DNA of 64,000 bases from Bacteroidales bacterium (GTDB taxonomy: Bacteria; Bacteroidota; Bacteroidia; Bacteroidales; UBA10428): positions 1 to 64,000 of the forward strand of contig JAFGGU010000071.1 in NCBI GenBank assembly GCA_016930375.1, in the 5' to 3' direction. This document shows positions 44,553-53,676 of the stretch, in pieces. The position numbers and the translations under genes are program-made. How positions within the stretch are numbered: the first letter of the stretch is position 1; each line of letters starts with the position of its first letter. Under the pieces are notes generated by a model. The model was given only the letters and a program-made list of their open reading frames with translations. It was not told where the DNA came from and searched no databases.

Positions 44553-44988
44553 TATCGAGCGGCTTGAGCAGCAATTTGAACAGGAGGTTCTTGACGTCAG
44601 CATCAGGAACATGAAAAGGGCCACAGTTACCATAGGTCCTGATCACCTGGTAGCTTTCAGTCAGTTTCTATACAGGGAATTGCATTTCAGGTTCATCATT
44701 GCTTCTGCAATGGAAACTTCTCGGGGTATTGAGATCCTGTATCATTTCAGTCGTGATCCTGCTGGTCTGATCCTGAACCTGCTCGTGATACTGGATAAGG
44801 AAAAGCCGGAAATCGAATCGCTCACCGGCTTGTTTGAAGCTGCCAACTGGATCGAAAGGGAGATGCATGAGATTATCGGGATCCATTTCAAAAATCATCC
44901 CAATCTTGAAAAATTGATTTCGGAGGGTAATTGGGCGGAAGGGGTTTATCCCTATAGGAAAAGTGAAAAAGGGACAGGTGAAAAATGA
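44539..44988 (+). CDS. NuoC/EchD/MbhK-like subunit
   Basis: From ATG 44539 the protein has 149 residues, overlapping the previous stop by 14 bases. It shows the complex I 30-kDa pattern: HFSRDPAGLILNLLVILDKEKPEIESLTGLF.AANWIEREMHEIIGIHFKNHPNLEKLI. It supports assembly of the large subunit encoded next; the two genes overlap by 4 bases (ATGA). Confidence 0.9.
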   Translation: MKLPDIERLEQQFEQEVLDVSIRNMKRATVTIGPDHLVAFSQFLYRELHFRFIIASAMETSRGIEILYHFSRDPAGLILNLLVILDKEKPEIESLTGLFEAANWIEREMHEIIGIHFKNHPNLEKLISEGNWAEGVYPYRKSEKGTGEK

Positions 44989-46190
44989 AAAGTGAACCAT
45001 CAACCATGAACAAAATTATTCCCATAGGTCCATATCATCCGTTGCAGGAAGAACCTGAACTTTTCAAGCTCTACTGTGAAGGAGAAATTGTCAAGGATAT
45101 TAAATGGGAAACCGGATATAATCATCGTGGCATCGAAAAGTTAAGTGAGTCAAAAACCTTTGACCAGGTTTTTTTCCTAGTGGAAAGGGTTTGTGGTATT
45201 TGCTCCACCTCGCATCCCTTTGCTTTTGCCAATTGCATGGAAGAGATCGCCGATATTGAAGTACCTGACAGGGCCAAATATATCCGGTCGATCATTGGAG
45301 AATTGGAAAGAATCCATAGCCATTTGTTATGGCTTGGACTTGCCGGTCATTTTCTGGGGTATAACACGGTTTTCATGTGGGTATGGAAGTATAGGGAGCC
45401 TGTGCTGGACCTTTTTGAAATGATTACCGGTAATCGAAACAGTTATGCCATGTTTAAAATTGGCGGCGTACGCAGGGATATAGAAAACAGCAAAATCCCA
45501 AAAATTAAGGAGACCCTTGACTTCTTAAAGAAAAAGATTGACATGCTGGTCGGTGCTATAATGGACGACCCTGTTATTCATGCCCGTACCAAAGGTGTAG
45601 GGATACTTACACAGGAGGATATCATTAATTACGCTGCTGTAGGGCCAACTGCAAGAGCATCGGGTGTTGAGATTGATGTTAGGCACGATGATCCTTACGC
45701 GGCTTATCCACTTGTTAACTGGAAAGTGATAACAGCCAAAGGAGGTGATGTTTTTGCTAAAACCGAGGTCAGGCTTCTTGAAATACTTGAATCTATATAC
45801 ATAATTGAACAATGTCTGGAAGGGCTTAAAAAAGAAAATGAGGGTGATATAGAAGTTTTGGTAAAGGAAATTCCTGAAGGTGTAGGTACGGGCCGTGCAG
45901 AAGCACCACGCGGGGAGGTATTCCATTTCGTAAAAACCGATGGATCGAACTACCCGGTAAGGCATAAAATAAGAGCTCCCAGCTATGTGAATATAGCCAC
46001 CTTCAGAAAGGCCTGCATTGGGCAGACAATCTCTGATGCCACCATTTCTCTGGCTGCAGTTGACCCATGTTATTGTTGTACGGAGAGAATGGCCTGCGCA
46101 TATGACCTTCATACCGGTGAAAGAATCTTGGATGGAAAAGGACTTATTGACCTGTCACAGCATGTGACTGATACGTTAATAAAACTGTAA
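44985..46190 (+). CDS. Group 4 [NiFe] hydrogenase large subunit (NuoD/EchE/MbhL-like)
   Basis: A 401-residue catalytic subunit. Both nickel-binding pairs are intact: RVCGICSTSHPF near residue 69 and DPCYCCTERM near residue 362. It is thus a hydrogenase, not a Mbx/Mbs- or complex I-type relative that lost these Cys. About 33 residues follow CTER and look like a tail removed by the protease encoded at 52743. Start could also be the ATG at 45006. Confidence 0.95.
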   Translation: MKSEPSTMNKIIPIGPYHPLQEEPELFKLYCEGEIVKDIKWETGYNHRGIEKLSESKTFDQVFFLVERVCGICSTSHPFAFANCMEEIADIEVPDRAKYIRSIIGELERIHSHLLWLGLAGHFLGYNTVFMWVWKYREPVLDLFEMITGNRNSYAMFKIGGVRRDIENSKIPKIKETLDFLKKKIDMLVGAIMDDPVIHARTKGVGILTQEDIINYAAVGPTARASGVEIDVRHDDPYAAYPLVNWKVITAKGGDVFAKTEVRLLEILESIYIIEQCLEGLKKENEGDIEVLVKEIPEGVGTGRAEAPRGEVFHFVKTDGSNYPVRHKIRAPSYVNIATFRKACIGQTISDATISLAAVDPCYCCTERMACAYDLHTGERILDGKGLIDLSQHVTDTLIKL

Positions 46191-46194
46191 CCGT

Positions 46195-48090
46195 ATGGAA
46201 GACAACCTGACATCAATCACTTTGGGTCATGCCTTACTGTTTACGGTAATCATACCGGCAATTGCCGGCCTTGTACTTTTTGCCCTGCCTAAAAAATCAA
46301 ATCGGATAAAAGACATCCTGACAATTGCAATTACCGTACTTTCATGCTTTGCTGCATTTAAGCTATATGCATCAGTTCAACAGGCAGTATTGGTGGGATA
46401 TTGCAGCATCATACTGCAACCATTCAAAGCCTGGTTTCAAATACCGGCTGAGTGTGCCCAATACCTGACATTGAATGTAGATGCCATGGCCCGTCTGATC
46501 ATTTTACTGGTCGCCGGATTCAGCCTGTTGATCAGCATTTATGCAACTGGTTATCATCATGCAGAAAAAAAACCGAAGCACTTTCATTCCCTGTTGCTGC
46601 TCACGCTGGCTGCCTCATCAGCAGCAATATTTGCAGATAACCTCATGGTTTTGATCGTTTTCTGGGGATTCCTGGGCTTTACCTTATATGCTATGTTATC
46701 ACCTGATGATGAGCAATCCTCTGCCGCCGCCAAAAAAACCCTGATCCTGATCGGAGCATCAGACGGATTGATGATACTGGGCATCGCAATAATCGGGAAA
46801 ATAGCAGGAACTTTCAGCATGGCATTGCTGGATCTTTCAACCACCAATGCGCTCACGGTAATTGCATTTTTATGTCTGGCCATTGGCGCCTTTACCAAAG
46901 CCGGAGCCTTTCCTTTTCATACCTGGATCCCGGACTATACACAAACTGCAACAGCTCCTGCATCCGCTTACCTGCCTGCCGCGCTGGACAAACTACTGGG
47001 CATTTATTTCCTCACCAGGATATGCCACGATGTATTTCAGATCAGCGGAGGTATCCGGCTTACTATACTGTGCCTGGGAGCGCTAACCATTATCATTGCC
47101 GTAATGATGGCCCTCATCCAGCACAATTACAAGAGACTGCTGGGTTACCACGCTGTATCACAAGTAGGTTATATGATTACCGGTATCGGTCTGGGATCAG
47201 TTCTGGGTATTGCCGGAGGACTTTTCCACATGATAAATAATGCGGTATATAAGTCCGGATTATTCCTGGCTGCCGGATGTGTTAAGAGCGCTACCGGCAA
47301 GGATGACCTTGAAGAGCTGGGAGGGCTGAGCAAGGCCATGCCCGTTACCTTTATCTGCAGCCTGATCTTCGCCCTTTCGATATCGGGCGTACCTCCGCTC
47401 AATGGCTTTGCATCCAAATGGATGATTTACCAGGGGATTATTGATTTGGGTAAAGGTACCGGCCCCGAAAACCATTTGTGGATGGTATGGCTGGCCATGG
47501 CAGTCATTGGATCAGCGCTTACACTGGCCAGCTTTGTCAAGTTCATTTCCGGGATCTTTCTGGGAAGACAAAAACCGGCATTAGGAACCATACAGGAGGT
47601 AAATCCCCTCATGTGGGCTCCCATGTTGTTACTTGCGCTCATTTGTATAGGTTTTGGAACGTTTGCCACCAATTGGGTAATACCCTCAATGCTTGAACCC
47701 ATTACAGGAAATATTCACTATTCCGGGCTGTGGAATTCATCCTTGATTACTCTTCTGATAGGCATCTCATTATTGCTTGGAATACTATTCTATGTTATTG
47801 CCACCTCCGGAAAGTTGCGCGTCGCTGAGAGTTTTATCGGAGGAGAGACCAACAGGGATGAAACGGGATTTGAACCGGTATCTTTTTACGAGACTATTAG
47901 GAATTCCTTACTCTTCAAACCGTTTTATGCATGGGCAGAAAAAAAATATTTTGATGTTTATGAATTGTCCAAAAAACTTGTACTGGATGTGAGCGACCTG
48001 TTCAGCAAAGCACATACGGGTATTCTTTCCAATCTGGCTTTCTGGGTACTGGCAGGCCTCATTTTCATGTTTCTTTTTCTTTTACTCTAA
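46195..48090 (+). CDS. Antiporter-like subunit 1 (NuoL/MrpA type)
   Basis: A 631-residue membrane protein with at least 14 hydrophobic segments. KAGAFPFHTWIPDYTQTATAPASAYLPAALDKLLG and YHAVSQVGYMITGIGLGS carry the conserved Lys and His residues of proton/sodium channels of this family. The long C-terminus (AESFIGGETNRDETGFEPVSFYETI) fits the lateral-helix type. It is one of two antiporter-like subunits in this operon. Confidence 0.9.
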   Translation: MEDNLTSITLGHALLFTVIIPAIAGLVLFALPKKSNRIKDILTIAITVLSCFAAFKLYASVQQAVLVGYCSIILQPFKAWFQIPAECAQYLTLNVDAMARLIILLVAGFSLLISIYATGYHHAEKKPKHFHSLLLLTLAASSAAIFADNLMVLIVFWGFLGFTLYAMLSPDDEQSSAAAKKTLILIGASDGLMILGIAIIGKIAGTFSMALLDLSTTNALTVIAFLCLAIGAFTKAGAFPFHTWIPDYTQTATAPASAYLPAALDKLLGIYFLTRICHDVFQISGGIRLTILCLGALTIIIAVMMALIQHNYKRLLGYHAVSQVGYMITGIGLGSVLGIAGGLFHMINNAVYKSGLFLAAGCVKSATGKDDLEELGGLSKAMPVTFICSLIFALSISGVPPLNGFASKWMIYQGIIDLGKGTGPENHLWMVWLAMAVIGSALTLASFVKFISGIFLGRQKPALGTIQEVNPLMWAPMLLLALICIGFGTFATNWVIPSMLEPITGNIHYSGLWNSSLITLLIGISLLLGILFYVIATSGKLRVAESFIGGETNRDETGFEPVSFYETIRNSLLFKPFYAWAEKKYFDVYELSKKLVLDVSDLFSKAHTGILSNLAFWVLAGLIFMFLFLLL

Positions 48091-48101
48091 ATCAGCAATC
48101 C

Positions 48102-48659
48102 ATGGAAATAATTCTGTCTATACTGCTAATCTTCATGATAATAGGCGCCATTTATGCTCTCTTTGCCAAGGACCTTCTGTCCGCGCTGATTTCCTGTGGA
48201 ATTGTCGGGTATGGCCTGGTGATCTGCTTTCTGCTGCTAAGGGCTCCTGATCTTGCCATTGTGCAGGTCGTAGTTGAAACAATCACCCTCATCATTATGG
48301 TGGCGGTGGTGCTCGACAGTACACGGGAAGATCTGAAGGAGCGAATCATGATCCGTGAAAAGGAAAGCTCATACATTAATACAAAGTACGTTTTCAATGT
48401 ACTAACCGTGCTGGTCCTTGCCTTATTCTTCCTGTTCTTTTTCAACCAGGCCATTGATAAACTTGAGCCCTTCGGCACCCATACCACCCGGATGGCGGAA
48501 GCTTATATTGAAAATGGAGCCCGGGTTACAGGAAGTGCAAACCTGGTCACAGGCGTTGTTTTTGATTTCAGGGGTTATGATACACTGGGTGAAGCAACCA
48601 TACTGTTTACAGCGGTGGTGGGCATCCTGGCCATTTTAAGACTAAGGGGGAAGACCTGA
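48102..48659 (+). CDS. MbhD/MbhE-type fusion (DUF4040 plus MnhB-N)
   Basis: A 185-residue membrane protein: three helices with RAPDLAIVQVVVETITLIIMV (MbhD / MrpA C-terminal type) and then two more helices ending GYDTLGEATILFTAVVGILAIL (MbhE type). In Mbh of Pyrococcus these are two genes; here they are joined. It is part of the sodium module. Confidence 0.88.
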   Translation: MEIILSILLIFMIIGAIYALFAKDLLSALISCGIVGYGLVICFLLLRAPDLAIVQVVVETITLIIMVAVVLDSTREDLKERIMIREKESSYINTKYVFNVLTVLVLALFFLFFFNQAIDKLEPFGTHTTRMAEAYIENGARVTGSANLVTGVVFDFRGYDTLGEATILFTAVVGILAILRLRGKT

Positions 48660-48700
48660 GCCATGCAAGATCAGTTGGTAAATCGAAAAAAAGAACCGAA

Positions 48701-49138
48701 ATGAAAGGAATGTCGATCATCGTAAAAAAAGTCAGTCAGCTGATCGCCGGCATCATCTTCCTGTACGGCATTTATATTGTGCTTCACGGTCATCTTACAC
48801 CGGGCGGAGGTTTTGCCGGTGGTGCGATTCTCGCAGGAGCATTCATCCTGATCGTTCTGGCTTTTGGTACAGATATCATACATCTGAAACACGACGAGGA
48901 AAGGGCTTCCTTGTTTGAAGGACTGGGACTGCTTGCCTTCATTCTGCTGGCCATTCTTGGTTTTATAATTGGGATTAAGGTTTTTTTCAACAATTATCTC
49001 CCCAAAGGTCAACTGGGAGAATTGGTAAGTGCAGGGTTGATACCCCTGTATAATATTGCTGTGGGCATAGAAGTTTGCGCTGCTCTGTTTACGATTTTTC
49101 TTGCTTTGGTAATTTATAAAGAGGAGATCTCAAAATGA
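48701..49138 (+). CDS. MnhB/MrpB/MbhF-like subunit
   Basis: A 145-residue membrane protein with four helices and the family motif HGHLTPGGGFAGGAILAGAFIL. Mrp antiporter subunit B; its end overlaps the next start by 4 bases. Confidence 0.92.
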   Translation: MKGMSIIVKKVSQLIAGIIFLYGIYIVLHGHLTPGGGFAGGAILAGAFILIVLAFGTDIIHLKHDEERASLFEGLGLLAFILLAILGFIIGIKVFFNNYLPKGQLGELVSAGLIPLYNIAVGIEVCAALFTIFLALVIYKEEISK

Positions 49139-49473
49139 TCGTCTATATCCTTTGTTTCATCTTGTTCCTGGTTGGCCTTTTTGGTGTGCTGACGAGCCGA
49201 AATATCATCAAGATCATAATAGGGCTTACCTTCCTGGAAATCAGTATCAATCTCTTTCTGGTCCTGATCGGATATGTAGAGGGTGGTCAGATACCGATTT
49301 TGGTAAAGGGCTCCGAAAACCTGCATTTTGTTGATCCCTTGCCACAAGCGCTGGTACTCACATCCATCGTAATTGGCCTGTCAACCAACGCCATGTTGCT
49401 GGCTGTTGCCATCAGGATTTATAAGAAGTTCAAGACTTTTGACATCCGAAAAATCCGGAGCCTTAAAGGATAA
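49135..49473 (+). CDS. MnhC/MrpC/MbhG (NuoK-like) subunit
   Basis: A 112-residue protein with three helices, LTSRNIIKIIIGLTFLEISINLFLV and DPLPQALVLTSIVIGLSTNAMLLAV, the NuoK/MrpC pattern with a conserved membrane Glu. Confidence 0.93.
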   Translation: MIVYILCFILFLVGLFGVLTSRNIIKIIIGLTFLEISINLFLVLIGYVEGGQIPILVKGSENLHFVDPLPQALVLTSIVIGLSTNAMLLAVAIRIYKKFKTFDIRKIRSLKG

Positions 49474-49477
49474 TATA

Positions 49478-51016
49478 ATGTACAAACTCATACCCCTGCC
49501 GGTTATCCTGCCACTGGTCGCCGCGTTCCTGATCGCCATTGTCGGGAAAAGGTTCAAAAGATTGGCAAAGATACTATCCGTTTTGGTATTCCTTTCCACA
49601 GCGGTCCTAAGTTACTGGTACATGGTTGCCGGAAATCAGGAAACCATGCTTTACAAGATTGGTGGCTGGGAACCAATCAACGATATTCCCATTGGGGTTT
49701 ATATGCTCCTGGATCCGTTCAGCGGATTTATGCTGTGCATCATCAACACGATTGCTCTCCTTTCAACTGTATATTCCGTCAATTACATTACTAAATTCAC
49801 AGGCGTAAACTATTTCTATACCCTGCTGAGCATCATGGTTGCCGGATTAAACGGAGTGGTTCTTGCCGGAGACCTTTTTAATCTATATGTCTTTCTGGAA
49901 ATTACAGTCATTTCCTCTTATGCGCTGGTGGCATTCGGGACCGATAAAGAGGAGCTCGAAGCCTCACTCAAGTACCAGGTGCTGGGGGGAATTGCCACAT
50001 CCCTGATCCTATTCAGTATCGGGATGATCTACTGGTATACCAAAACACTCAATATGATGGACATAACCAGAGTCCTTCATGCCAGCGGCGATGTGAAACT
50101 TATCCAGTTCTGCCAGCTAATGTTGATTGCAGGCTTCGGACTGAAAGCGGCCATCATGCCTTTCCATGGCTGGCTGCCTGATGCCCACTCGAGTGCACCC
50201 TCTCCCATATCCGCCATGTTGTCGGGTGTTGTCATTAAAGCTGCCGGTTTATATGTGATCTTCAGACTGTTTTTCAATATGTTTGAACTCAATTTCGAGA
50301 TCAGTGTTTTGATAACGGCCATCGGTACCTTATCGATGGTGGTAGGCGTATTTCTGGCCATCGGTCAATGGGATCTGAAAAGACTGCTGGCTTATCACAG
50401 CATCAGCCAGATGGGTTACGTCATTATTGGTGTGGGTATGGGTATGATTATCCTTTCCAGGCAAGGTAGCCTGGCAGCAGCATCGTTAGCCATAACTGGC
50501 GGACTTTTTCATCTGGTTAATCATGCCGTATTTAAGGGACTGCTTTTCCTGAATGCCGGGGCCATTGAGTACAGGTTGGGCACAAGAGACCTGAAAAAGA
50601 TGGGCGGTCTGGCAGAAAAAATGCCCCTCACCGCGGCTACATCACTGGGCGCATCCATGGCCATTTCCGGTATACCTCCCTTCAATGGTTTTTTCAGTAA
50701 ACTGATCATCATCATTGCAGCCATTCAGGCCAGGTTTTATATACTGGCGGCACTTGCAGTGCTTGTCAGTATCATTACCCTTGCCTCCTTTATGAAATTT
50801 CAGCGGTATGCCTTCTTCAACGGAAAAATTTCAGCCAGCCGGGTGAATATCTCAGAAGTTCCTCCTTTCATGGCGTTTTCAATGACGATTATGGCCTTGC
50901 TGTGTCTGGCCCTCAGCCTGCTATTGATCCCTGACCTGCGGGAGCATGTCCTCCAACCGGCCGTGGATATTCTTACCGGCAGAAATGCATATTTTATTAA
51001 CCTGCTAAACAAATAG
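49478..51016 (+). CDS. Antiporter-like subunit 2 (MnhD/MrpD/MbhH)
   Basis: About 512 residues from ATG 49478, 5 bases after the mnhC-like stop; the track's earlier start overlaps that gene. KAAIMPFHGWLPDAHSSAPSPISAMLSGVVIKAAG and LLAYHSISQMGYVIIGVGMG contain the channel Lys/His residues. It forms the second ion-translocating channel of the complex. Confidence 0.93.
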   Translation: MYKLIPLPVILPLVAAFLIAIVGKRFKRLAKILSVLVFLSTAVLSYWYMVAGNQETMLYKIGGWEPINDIPIGVYMLLDPFSGFMLCIINTIALLSTVYSVNYITKFTGVNYFYTLLSIMVAGLNGVVLAGDLFNLYVFLEITVISSYALVAFGTDKEELEASLKYQVLGGIATSLILFSIGMIYWYTKTLNMMDITRVLHASGDVKLIQFCQLMLIAGFGLKAAIMPFHGWLPDAHSSAPSPISAMLSGVVIKAAGLYVIFRLFFNMFELNFEISVLITAIGTLSMVVGVFLAIGQWDLKRLLAYHSISQMGYVIIGVGMGMIILSRQGSLAAASLAITGGLFHLVNHAVFKGLLFLNAGAIEYRLGTRDLKKMGGLAEKMPLTAATSLGASMAISGIPPFNGFFSKLIIIIAAIQARFYILAALAVLVSIITLASFMKFQRYAFFNGKISASRVNISEVPPFMAFSMTIMALLCLALSLLLIPDLREHVLQPAVDILTGRNAYFINLLNK

Positions 51017-51017
51017 C

Positions 51018-51503
51018 ATGAAACACGTTGCCCTCTTTATCATTTTACTGGGTCTGTGGTTGCTGCTGACCTTGAACCTGAGGACAGCCAACATGCTTGC
51101 CGGTATAACTGCCGCCCTGGTAACCACCCTGTTTTTTGGCCGGTATTTCGTAACCGGTATCAGAAAGTTTCTGGAACCCATGCGGTACCTGTGGTTATTA
51201 GTTTTTCTGGTCATCTTTATCTGGGAATGCCTGAAAGCAAATTTCGATGTGGCCTACCGGGTTATTCACCCGAAGATGCCCATAAGGCCAGGAATTATTA
51301 AGGTGAAGCTGGATCTCAAATCGGATTTTGCCAAAGTTATGCTTGCCAATTCAATAACCATGACACCAGGTACCCTGTCTGTTGATCTTATCGGTGATAT
51401 ATTGTATGTACACTGGATATATGTTCGAACATCTGATCCGGAAAAATATTCAGAATTTATAACCAGCAAATTTGAAAAATATATCAAACGAATCTTTGAT
51501 TAA
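51018..51503 (+). CDS. MnhE/MrpE/MbhA-like subunit
   Basis: A 161-residue protein with two to three helices and the family block VKLDLKSDFAKVMLANSITMTPGTLSVDL followed by LYVHWIYV. Mrp antiporter subunit E. Confidence 0.93.
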   Translation: MKHVALFIILLGLWLLLTLNLRTANMLAGITAALVTTLFFGRYFVTGIRKFLEPMRYLWLLVFLVIFIWECLKANFDVAYRVIHPKMPIRPGIIKVKLDLKSDFAKVMLANSITMTPGTLSVDLIGDILYVHWIYVRTSDPEKYSEFITSKFEKYIKRIFD

Positions 51504-51513
51504 TTCTTATCCC

Positions 51514-51780
51514 ATGGACCAATACCTTATAATATTGTTATATATCCAGATCGCCCTGTGCTTTTTTTGCCTGGTACGGATCATCAGGGGACCTACAATA
51601 CCCGACCGGATGGTTGGCATTGACATTTTCGGGATTCTGGTAGTGGGGATCTGTGTGATCCTGGCCGTTCTTACCAACAGGATGTTCATCATCGACATCG
51701 GTATCGCCTGGGTCATTTTAAGTTTCATTGGCACATTAACATTGGCAAAATATTTGGGAGGGAAGAAATTAAATGAATGA
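51514..51780 (+). CDS. MnhF/MrpF/MbhB-like subunit
   Basis: An 88-residue, three-helix protein from ATG 51514; the track start at 51472 lies in the previous gene. RIIRGPTIPDRMVGIDIFGILVVGI is the MrpF signature. Overlaps mnhG by 8 bases. Confidence 0.92.
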   Translation: MDQYLIILLYIQIALCFFCLVRIIRGPTIPDRMVGIDIFGILVVGICVILAVLTNRMFIIDIGIAWVILSFIGTLTLAKYLGGKKLNE

Positions 51781-52129
51781 AATACTTTTTAAAGTGCTTT
51801 TAACCATTGGCGTCGTGTTTAACCTTTTTGGATGCATTGGGCTTCTCCGCCTTCCCGACGTCTACAACCGGCTGCAGGCAGCCACCAAATGCGTCACGCT
51901 TGGAACCTGCAGTATTTTATTAAGTCTGATTTTCCGGTTTGGATTCACTGAGGCTGGTATTAAAGCGTTATTAGGTATTCCGCTTCTTTTCTTTGCAGCT
52001 ACTGTTGCAGCGCATGCCCTGGTAAGGGGCTCCTATCATTTCGGTGTAAAAATGGGCGATCAAAGTGTCATCGATGAATATGCGGATCATAAGCAAGAAT
52101 CATCGCAAAAGGAACCTAAAGAAGATTAG
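51773..52129 (+). CDS. MnhG/MrpG/MbhC-like subunit
   Basis: A 118-residue, three-helix protein: FNLFGCIGLLRLPDVYNRLQAATKCVTLGT is the MrpG signature. The C-terminal tail is hydrophilic. Confidence 0.92.
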   Translation: MNEILFKVLLTIGVVFNLFGCIGLLRLPDVYNRLQAATKCVTLGTCSILLSLIFRFGFTEAGIKALLGIPLLFFAATVAAHALVRGSYHFGVKMGDQSVIDEYADHKQESSQKEPKED

Positions 52130-52130
52130 C

Positions 52131-52739
52131 ATGATATACCCAAAAATAAGAGAAATCCGTGAGGCCTTGATTTCTTTGTTTACAAAAGCATATACCACCT
52201 CATTTCCGGCAAAACCTCACATACCTTATCAACACTATCGTGGTAAGCCTGTTGTGTTTGATGAGCATTGCGTTGGCTGTGAAACATGTGCCAATGTATG
52301 CCCCTCACATGCCATTACTTTTACCGATGATATAGAAAAAGGTATACGGATTATTGAAAGAAACTATGGCCTTTGCCTGTTTTGCGGGCAATGCCAGGAA
52401 CACTGCATCACACAACAGGGGGTAAGGCTGAGTGATCAGATATACGATATGGCCACCTTTGACAGGAAAAATCTGATTGAGCGGCAGGAAAAGGAATTGT
52501 TGCTCTGTAAAAGTTGTGGCAAGGTTATTACCACCAGGGATCACTTTCGCTACCTTCATGAGAAATTGGGCCCTTCTGCCTATGCCTCTATTCTGAATCT
52601 GAACCTGTTGAACGAACGGTTGAAATTGGCTGACCGGGAATCTGTCTCCATCGAAGTTGTGGACGAATTAAAACGCAAGGATATGTTCAACGTCCTGTGT
52701 CCTGATTGTCTCAGAAAATCACTCTTAAAATCATTGTAA
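52131..52739 (+). CDS. Ferredoxin-type subunit (NuoI/MbhN-like)
   Basis: About 202 residues from ATG 52131, one base after the mnhG-like stop. Two 4Fe-4S sets: CVGCETCANVCPSHAITF and CLFCGQCQEHC. A longer C-terminal part adds CKSC and CPDC pairs, possibly zinc-binding, not found in typical MbhN. It takes electrons from ferredoxin to the NuoB-like subunit. Confidence 0.9.
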   Translation: MIYPKIREIREALISLFTKAYTTSFPAKPHIPYQHYRGKPVVFDEHCVGCETCANVCPSHAITFTDDIEKGIRIIERNYGLCLFCGQCQEHCITQQGVRLSDQIYDMATFDRKNLIERQEKELLLCKSCGKVITTRDHFRYLHEKLGPSAYASILNLNLLNERLKLADRESVSIEVVDELKRKDMFNVLCPDCLRKSLLKSL

Positions 52740-52742
52740 GAA

Positions 52743-53219
52743 GTGCTCTGCAAGCTTTTAAAAAACACTGTCCATGCAGGTAAGACCATCGTTCTTGTTG
52801 GACTTGGAAATGTTCTCCGGCACGATGACGGAGTAGGTGTTTACCTTGCTCAAAATATTCATCCGGGATTCAATATCCATGTTATCAACGTTGAGGCCAG
52901 CATTGAAAACTATATTGGAAAAATCAATTCTTACTTACCTGACCTGCTGATACTGATGGACTGTGTTTTCTATAACCGGAAACCCGGTTATAGCAGGTTA
53001 TCACCGGTTACTGATCTTATCGGTTATACAACAAACACGCACAATATTGCTCTTAAAAATATAAGCAACCTGTTCACCGCTCAGACTTTTATCCTGGGTA
53101 TTCAACCTGACAATGTGTCTTTGGGTGAAGGGCTTTCAACACCGGTTTTAAAGAAAGCAGAACACCTTGTCCAAAAAATCAATTCCTGTTTTCTTGCAAA
53201 TAATTCATCCTTGTTGTAA
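52743..53219 (+). CDS. Hydrogenase maturation protease (HycI-like)
   Basis: A 158-residue protease with GLGNVLRHDDGVG and ILMDC, the M52 family nickel-sensing residues. It cuts the C-terminal tail of the large subunit after nickel insertion; here the group 4 large subunit in the same operon is the natural substrate. Start is a GTG 3 bases after the ferredoxin stop; the next ATG-like start would remove the conserved front. Confidence 0.9.
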   Translation: MLCKLLKNTVHAGKTIVLVGLGNVLRHDDGVGVYLAQNIHPGFNIHVINVEASIENYIGKINSYLPDLLILMDCVFYNRKPGYSRLSPVTDLIGYTTNTHNIALKNISNLFTAQTFILGIQPDNVSLGEGLSTPVLKKAEHLVQKINSCFLANNSSLL

Positions 53220-53250
53220 CTTGTACTAATTACTAAAAAAGGGAGGTATC

Positions 53251-53676
53251 ATGTCGAAACAAATGATTTCTCTAAAGGTGAGATGTCTCCATTGTCATCA
53301 GCCATTAATGGATTACACCCATTTTCTCAATGCCAAACCGAGTATTAAGCTGTTTATTGAGGCGGGTGGTAAACATGGCGTCATCAATCTGTGCTCAACG
53401 TATGGCTGTTATGACAAGGTCAGTAACATTGAACTTGTGGAAAATGAGATCGTTAAACTGATTTGTCCTCATTGCAAAAAGGAATTGCCGACCATCACAA
53501 CATGTGATGTTTGTGGAGCACCCATTGTGAGTTTTGCTATGGAAAAAGGGGGTAAAGTGCACGTCTGTTCAAGGATCGGATGCAAAAAGCATGCTGTATC
53601 TTTTGAGGATATCTATACTACACTTACCAACTTTTATGAAGAGGATTTCTACGGCGCAAGAGAGACAGATTTCTAG
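53251..53676 (+). CDS. Cys-rich zinc-ribbon protein, unknown, between the two hydrogenase operons
   Basis: A 141-residue soluble protein with three Cys pair groups: CLHCHQPL, CPHCKKELPTITTCDVCGAPI, and the later CSRIGC. This suggests two zinc ribbons or a rubredoxin-like site. GGKHGVINLCSTYGC and KGGKVHVCSRIGC look like an internal duplication, each preceding a hydrophilic tail. I do not recognise the family. It follows the maturation protease with 31 bases and precedes a 390-base gap, so it is probably the last gene of the Mbh-type operon. Confidence 0.75.
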   Translation: MSKQMISLKVRCLHCHQPLMDYTHFLNAKPSIKLFIEAGGKHGVINLCSTYGCYDKVSNIELVENEIVKLICPHCKKELPTITTCDVCGAPIVSFAMEKGGKVHVCSRIGCKKHAVSFEDIYTTLTNFYEEDFYGARETDF

